Below are positions 23,117-25,538 of a stretch of DNA of 25,538 bases, piece by piece. Position numbers and translations under genes: made by a program. Numbering within the stretch: position 1 is the first letter of the stretch; the number at the start of each line of letters is the position of its first letter. The notes below the pieces were generated by a model. The model saw only the letters and a program-made list of their open reading frames with translations. It ran no database searches and was not told where the DNA came from. This stretch comes from an uncultured Lachnospiraceae bacterium (lineage in GTDB: Bacteria; Bacillota; Clostridia; Lachnospirales; Lachnospiraceae): positions 1-25,538 of the forward strand of contig CAJUJP010000047.1 of the NCBI GenBank assembly GCA_910586615.1. The letters are read 5' to 3'.

Positions 23117-24172
23117 ATGGATACGGCAAATAATGTCAAAAATATACAGGAGATGCGTCTTTATCGGTATGATGAATTGTCGCCGGAAATGAAAGAGAAA
23201 GCGGATCGGATTTTGCAGAATGCAAAGCCTGGATTTACAGACACTTTTACCAGAAGTGACCTTTCACAGGTTACTTATGAAAACTATGTTGATTGCCGGA
23301 TTGTTACGGGAATGCCCAAAAGTGTATTTGGAGATCAGTTCGGGTATGACATGCAGGACGAAATTGGGGACTGTATGGCAGATTTTTATGCCGGGAAGAT
23401 CAGTCAGGATGATGTGCGGGCATTTTTTGAGAAGTGCTGCTCCTCCATGCGCTCTTACAGAACACAACGAAATCAAACTACCGGGATGAATCCGGAGGCC
23501 AATCGGCAGATTGTAGGAGAGGTTTATGAAGTGTTTGCCAAAGAGAACCAGAGAGCTGCCCGCCATGCAAATTATCAGGAAGGGGAAGCGCTCAACAGTA
23601 AGTATGGCGGGAAACGGCTGGATTGGGTTTATTATAATTCGGATTATTATTATAAATGTGTCGACGGAAATAATATGCTGAGAGGGATACTGAGTGATTT
23701 CGCAGAGCAGTGGGAACTTCCGGCGCTTGACCCGGATGAAATCGAGGCCAATTCTTGTTTTACTGTGGATGGTGGATTTGATTTTAACAGTGGGTGGAAT
23801 TTTCAGTTTCGAAATCAGGCGGGAAGGGCAAGCATGGCAGATGAGTCAGTGGAACCTCCCAGAGATTTTAAGCTTTTTTATAAAGAGAATTTTTCCATGG
23901 ATATGGTTTATTCAAGTGAAAAGGGATATTTATCGGTTACAATGAATGGTCGTGAATATGTCCGGGAAATTCCTTTTTATATCTCCAAGGGCGGAAGTCT
24001 TAAGGGACAGATTTATTCTTTGCAGGATTTACTGACGGAAAGCCTGAAAGAATCCGGTAACGGTCAGGATTACAGTCATTTTCTGAGTAATATTGCCCTC
24101 TTTACAATGATGTATTCAACTTGCAGCGGCATCAATAATATGTGTGGAAATTATATACCCAGATGGGAGTAG
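23117..24172 (+). CDS. Cytoplasmic protein of unknown function
   Basis: 351 residues, not recognised. The ATG at 23117 is chosen because AGGAGG (23105-23110) sits 6 nt before it; an upstream ATG at 23069 falls in the hairpin loop. No signal peptide or membrane segment is evident. The opening RLYRYDELSPEMKEKADR resembles a short motif (YxxDELSxExKxKA) found near the start of some phage and accessory-element proteins, a loose resemblance only. The middle is rich in Tyr, Asn and Asp (DWVYYNSDYYY), and the C-terminus is more hydrophobic with four nearby Cys/Met-rich turns (MMYSTCSGINNMCGNY). The gene lies 80 bp after the secreted-protein gene with no standard terminator between, so it may be co-transcribed. 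Confidence 0.8.
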   Translation: MDTANNVKNIQEMRLYRYDELSPEMKEKADRILQNAKPGFTDTFTRSDLSQVTYENYVDCRIVTGMPKSVFGDQFGYDMQDEIGDCMADFYAGKISQDDVRAFFEKCCSSMRSYRTQRNQTTGMNPEANRQIVGEVYEVFAKENQRAARHANYQEGEALNSKYGGKRLDWVYYNSDYYYKCVDGNNMLRGILSDFAEQWELPALDPDEIEANSCFTVDGGFDFNSGWNFQFRNQAGRASMADESVEPPRDFKLFYKENFSMDMVYSSEKGYLSVTMNGREYVREIPFYISKGGSLKGQIYSLQDLLTESLKESGNGQDYSHFLSNIALFTMMYSTCSGINNMCGNYIPRWE

Positions 24173-24214
24173 GAGTATATTTTTTTGATGGTTACGGAGT
24201 ATAAACACTGTATT

Positions 24215-24258
24215 CACCCGGCTTGTTTTTCGGATATGTTCTGCAATCAGGCCGGGTG
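24215..24258 (+). other. Imperfect inverted repeat downstream of the unknown gene
   Basis: CACCCGGCTTG (24215-24225) pairs with CAGGCCGGGTG (24248-24258), 10 of 11 positions, with a 22-nt loop. No T run follows on either strand outside the loop, so a terminator role is doubtful. Its right arm overlaps the end of the transposase fragment, so it may mark the edge of the rearranged DNA. Confidence 0.5.
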
Positions 24259-24408
24259 GTTCTGCCATTCGTTTGCTGTTTCTATTATCTGATCTGTGAT
24301 ATTGGGGATCGTTTCATGAGATATCTCAAAATCATAGATATCCTAGATCGTACCGGCAATATTTCGCTGGCTCATCCCCTTTGCATACATGAATAAAACT
24401 TTGCCCTC
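24247..24408 (-). pseudogene. Fragment of an IS256-family (mutator-type) transposase
   Basis: Read on the - strand, this stretch encodes EGKVLFMYAKGMSQRNIAG, then TI, an internal TAG (24343-24345), then DIYDFEISHETIPNIT and NEWQNHPA before a TGA. This is the conserved segment of IS256-family transposases usually reading MYAKGMSQRDI, DIYGFEISHE and EWQNRPL. Only about 53 codons, from the first half of a protein of about 400 residues, remain. The internal stop replaces a usual Glu (GAG to TAG). No terminal inverted repeats or target duplications are visible. It is a dead remnant, evidence of past insertion and deletion at this site. Confidence 0.82.
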
Positions 24409-24423
24409 AGTGCCTCATTTTTT

Positions 24424-25241
24424 TTAGAACACTTGGAAATGTATAAACTTCAGGGAAGAAAAATACTGCATATTTATGTGCCTGTTGGTACACAGGTAAG
24501 TAGATGTTCCGGACGGATATATGATAGAAATAACGAATCAGATATCGACCTCTTTTTGACAGCTATGACAGAATGAGTGAGTTTGCTAAAAAGCATTTAA
24601 ACGACCCTTTTGTTTTAGATGGAATGCAGGCTGTTAGTGCCAGGGATGCAATTTTAAGGGAAATTATTTCAAACAGTCTGGCTCACCGGGACTATTCAAG
24701 TGGTTATGTTGCTAAAATGGTGATTGAGAAGGATAGGATATTTACGGAAAACAGCAATAGGACGCATGGGTATGGAAACCCGAATTTGAATACATTTGAG
24801 CCGTTTCCCAAGAATCCGGCAATCTCTAAGGTCTTTAGAGAAGTTGGGCTTGCAGATGAATTGGGTTCTGGTATGCGGAACACTTATAAATTTACCAGGT
24901 TATATTCTGGTGGAGTTCCGCAGTTTGTGGAGGGTGATGTTTTCAAAACGGTAATTCCGCTGAATGAAACTGTAACGATGAAGCTAGGTCCGAGGAGCAA
25001 TGACCAAGTGAGTGACCAAGTGAGTGACCAAGTCGGGAAGAATGTGATTGTAGAAAGGATACTTGAATTTTGCAAAACGGCAAGGACTAAAAAAGAGATC
25101 TCAGAGTATATAGGGTATAAGAATTTAACTTATATGACAAGAGTTTTTCTTAAGCCATTGCTGGACAGTGGTAAGCTGACATATACAATACCAGAGAAAC
25201 CGCAGAGCAGACTGCAGAAATATGTGACGAAGCGGCAATGA
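24424..25241 (+). pseudogene. Truncated, frameshifted AlbA_2/RecG-like ATP-binding protein
   Basis: Remains of a gene of the COG2865-type family (N-terminal AlbA_2 putative DNA-binding domain, then a GHKL-like ATP-binding part), often found in accessory DNA. A first segment in frame 1 (from about 24424) reads EHLEMYKLQGRKILHIYVP and SGRIYDRNNESDIDL. The reading then continues in another frame as LFDSYDRMSEFAKKHLND. The shift lies in the five-T run 24553-24557; one extra T would restore it. The rest is open to 25241: REIISNSLAHRDYS, ENSNRTHGYGN, FPKNPAISKVF, ELGSGMRNTYKF, EGDVFKTVIPL, then a C-terminal winged-helix-like tail. The N-terminal AlbA_2 domain start is missing; the transposase fragment abuts instead. 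The ATG at 24573 could still give a 222-residue product, but no good ribosome site precedes it. Confidence 0.78.
25002..25033 (+). repeat. 12-bp in-frame repeat (DQVS units)
   Basis: GACCAAGTGAGT occurs twice without change (25002-25013, 25014-25025), followed by GACCAAGT (25026-25033), encoding DQVSDQVSDQV. Such DQVS runs are known in the linker of this ATP-binding family and can vary in copy number. Confidence 0.85.
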
Positions 25242-25451
25242 GAGAAGCTTTTCTGCGGCGGTATCACATAATAAGGCAATTGATGAAAGGTCTAAGACAG
25301 CAAGGAAACCATGAGCGACAAAATTAAGCGTATGCTGAAAAATGAGATGCAGCAGATATAAAAAAGCGATAACGGAAACAGGCCGGAAATCAGAAATGCG
25401 CGACGCTATGCGTCTGCTCCCGGATTGTAAAATCGGGAGGTTTATGGTAGT
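25242..25451 (+). other. No recognisable gene
   Basis: Only very short readings occur here (for example a 16-codon one from the ATG near 25309), and none resembles a known protein. One hairpin, CTCCCG (25417-25422) with CGGGAG (25434-25439), overlaps the only good ribosome-site sequence, GGGAGG (25435-25440). Confidence 0.5.
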
Positions 25452-25538
25452 ATGAAGATACGAGAACGGAAGGGAAAGCAGGCGGGAAGATTGACAGTGA
25501 CGGAACAGATAGACCAGAAACATCAGGAAGATTTACAG
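25452..25538 (+). CDS. Possible start of an unrecognised gene, cut by the window end
   Basis: An ATG at 25452 opens a basic, hydrophilic reading (MKIRERKGKQAGRLTV) that remains open to the right edge, 29 codons. GGGAGG at 25435-25440 precedes it at a rather long 11 nt. A nearer ATG at 25444 gives only a three-codon peptide in another frame. Too little is visible to assign a function, and it may not be a gene. Confidence 0.35.
   Translation, partial: MKIRERKGKQAGRLTVTEQIDQKHQEDLQ

Noticed and set aside
24215..24258. Terminator of the gene ending at 24172
   Set aside because: The stem is good but no T run follows it on the + strand, and the loop is long.

Overview
The window looks like a chromosomal segment of a Clostridia bacterium, most likely a Lachnospiraceae member. 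The basis is gene content (AddAB, KtrAB, BlaI/M56 pairs, a clostridial hybrid kinase), strong AGGAGG ribosome sites, moderate GC with AT-rich intergenic DNA, and every intact gene being on the + strand. This placement is inference; there is no rRNA or marker gene here to fix it.

Layout. 1-2260: 3' end of a methionine ABC importer operon (metN partial, metI, metQ) closed by a terminator. 2263-5062: a strong promoter, a leader with several hairpins, and a membrane hybrid histidine kinase with two receiver domains. Its first membrane helix is out of frame because of a seven-T run. 5133-12534: addB-addA, the recombination helicase-nuclease; AddA carries a 13-residue tandem repeat. 12601-14638: ktrB-ktrA potassium uptake. 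14686-18484: a two-gene heterodimeric ABC exporter in which one ATP site is degenerate.

18486-24172 is the most distinctive part. A 77-bp array of 11-bp repeats precedes a consensus promoter and a BlaI-type repressor with an M56 membrane metalloprotease. The protease has no penicillin-binding sensor; it ends in a short Cys/His-rich external domain. A 758-bp gap follows, with 40-bp repeats and a possible small RNA. Next come a secreted protein of unknown function and a cytoplasmic protein of unknown function. The inverted repeat AGACTA-N7-TAGTCT lies just after the blaI promoter and recurs at the equivalent place after the promoter of the secreted protein. This suggests one small regulon in which the protease senses an unknown external signal, cleaves the repressor, and releases both its own operon and the secreted protein.

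24173-25538 is decayed accessory DNA: a fragment of an IS256-family transposase on the - strand, abutting a truncated and frameshifted gene of the AlbA_2/RecG-like ATP-binding family, then DNA with no recognised gene. All family assignments come from reading motifs, not from searches.
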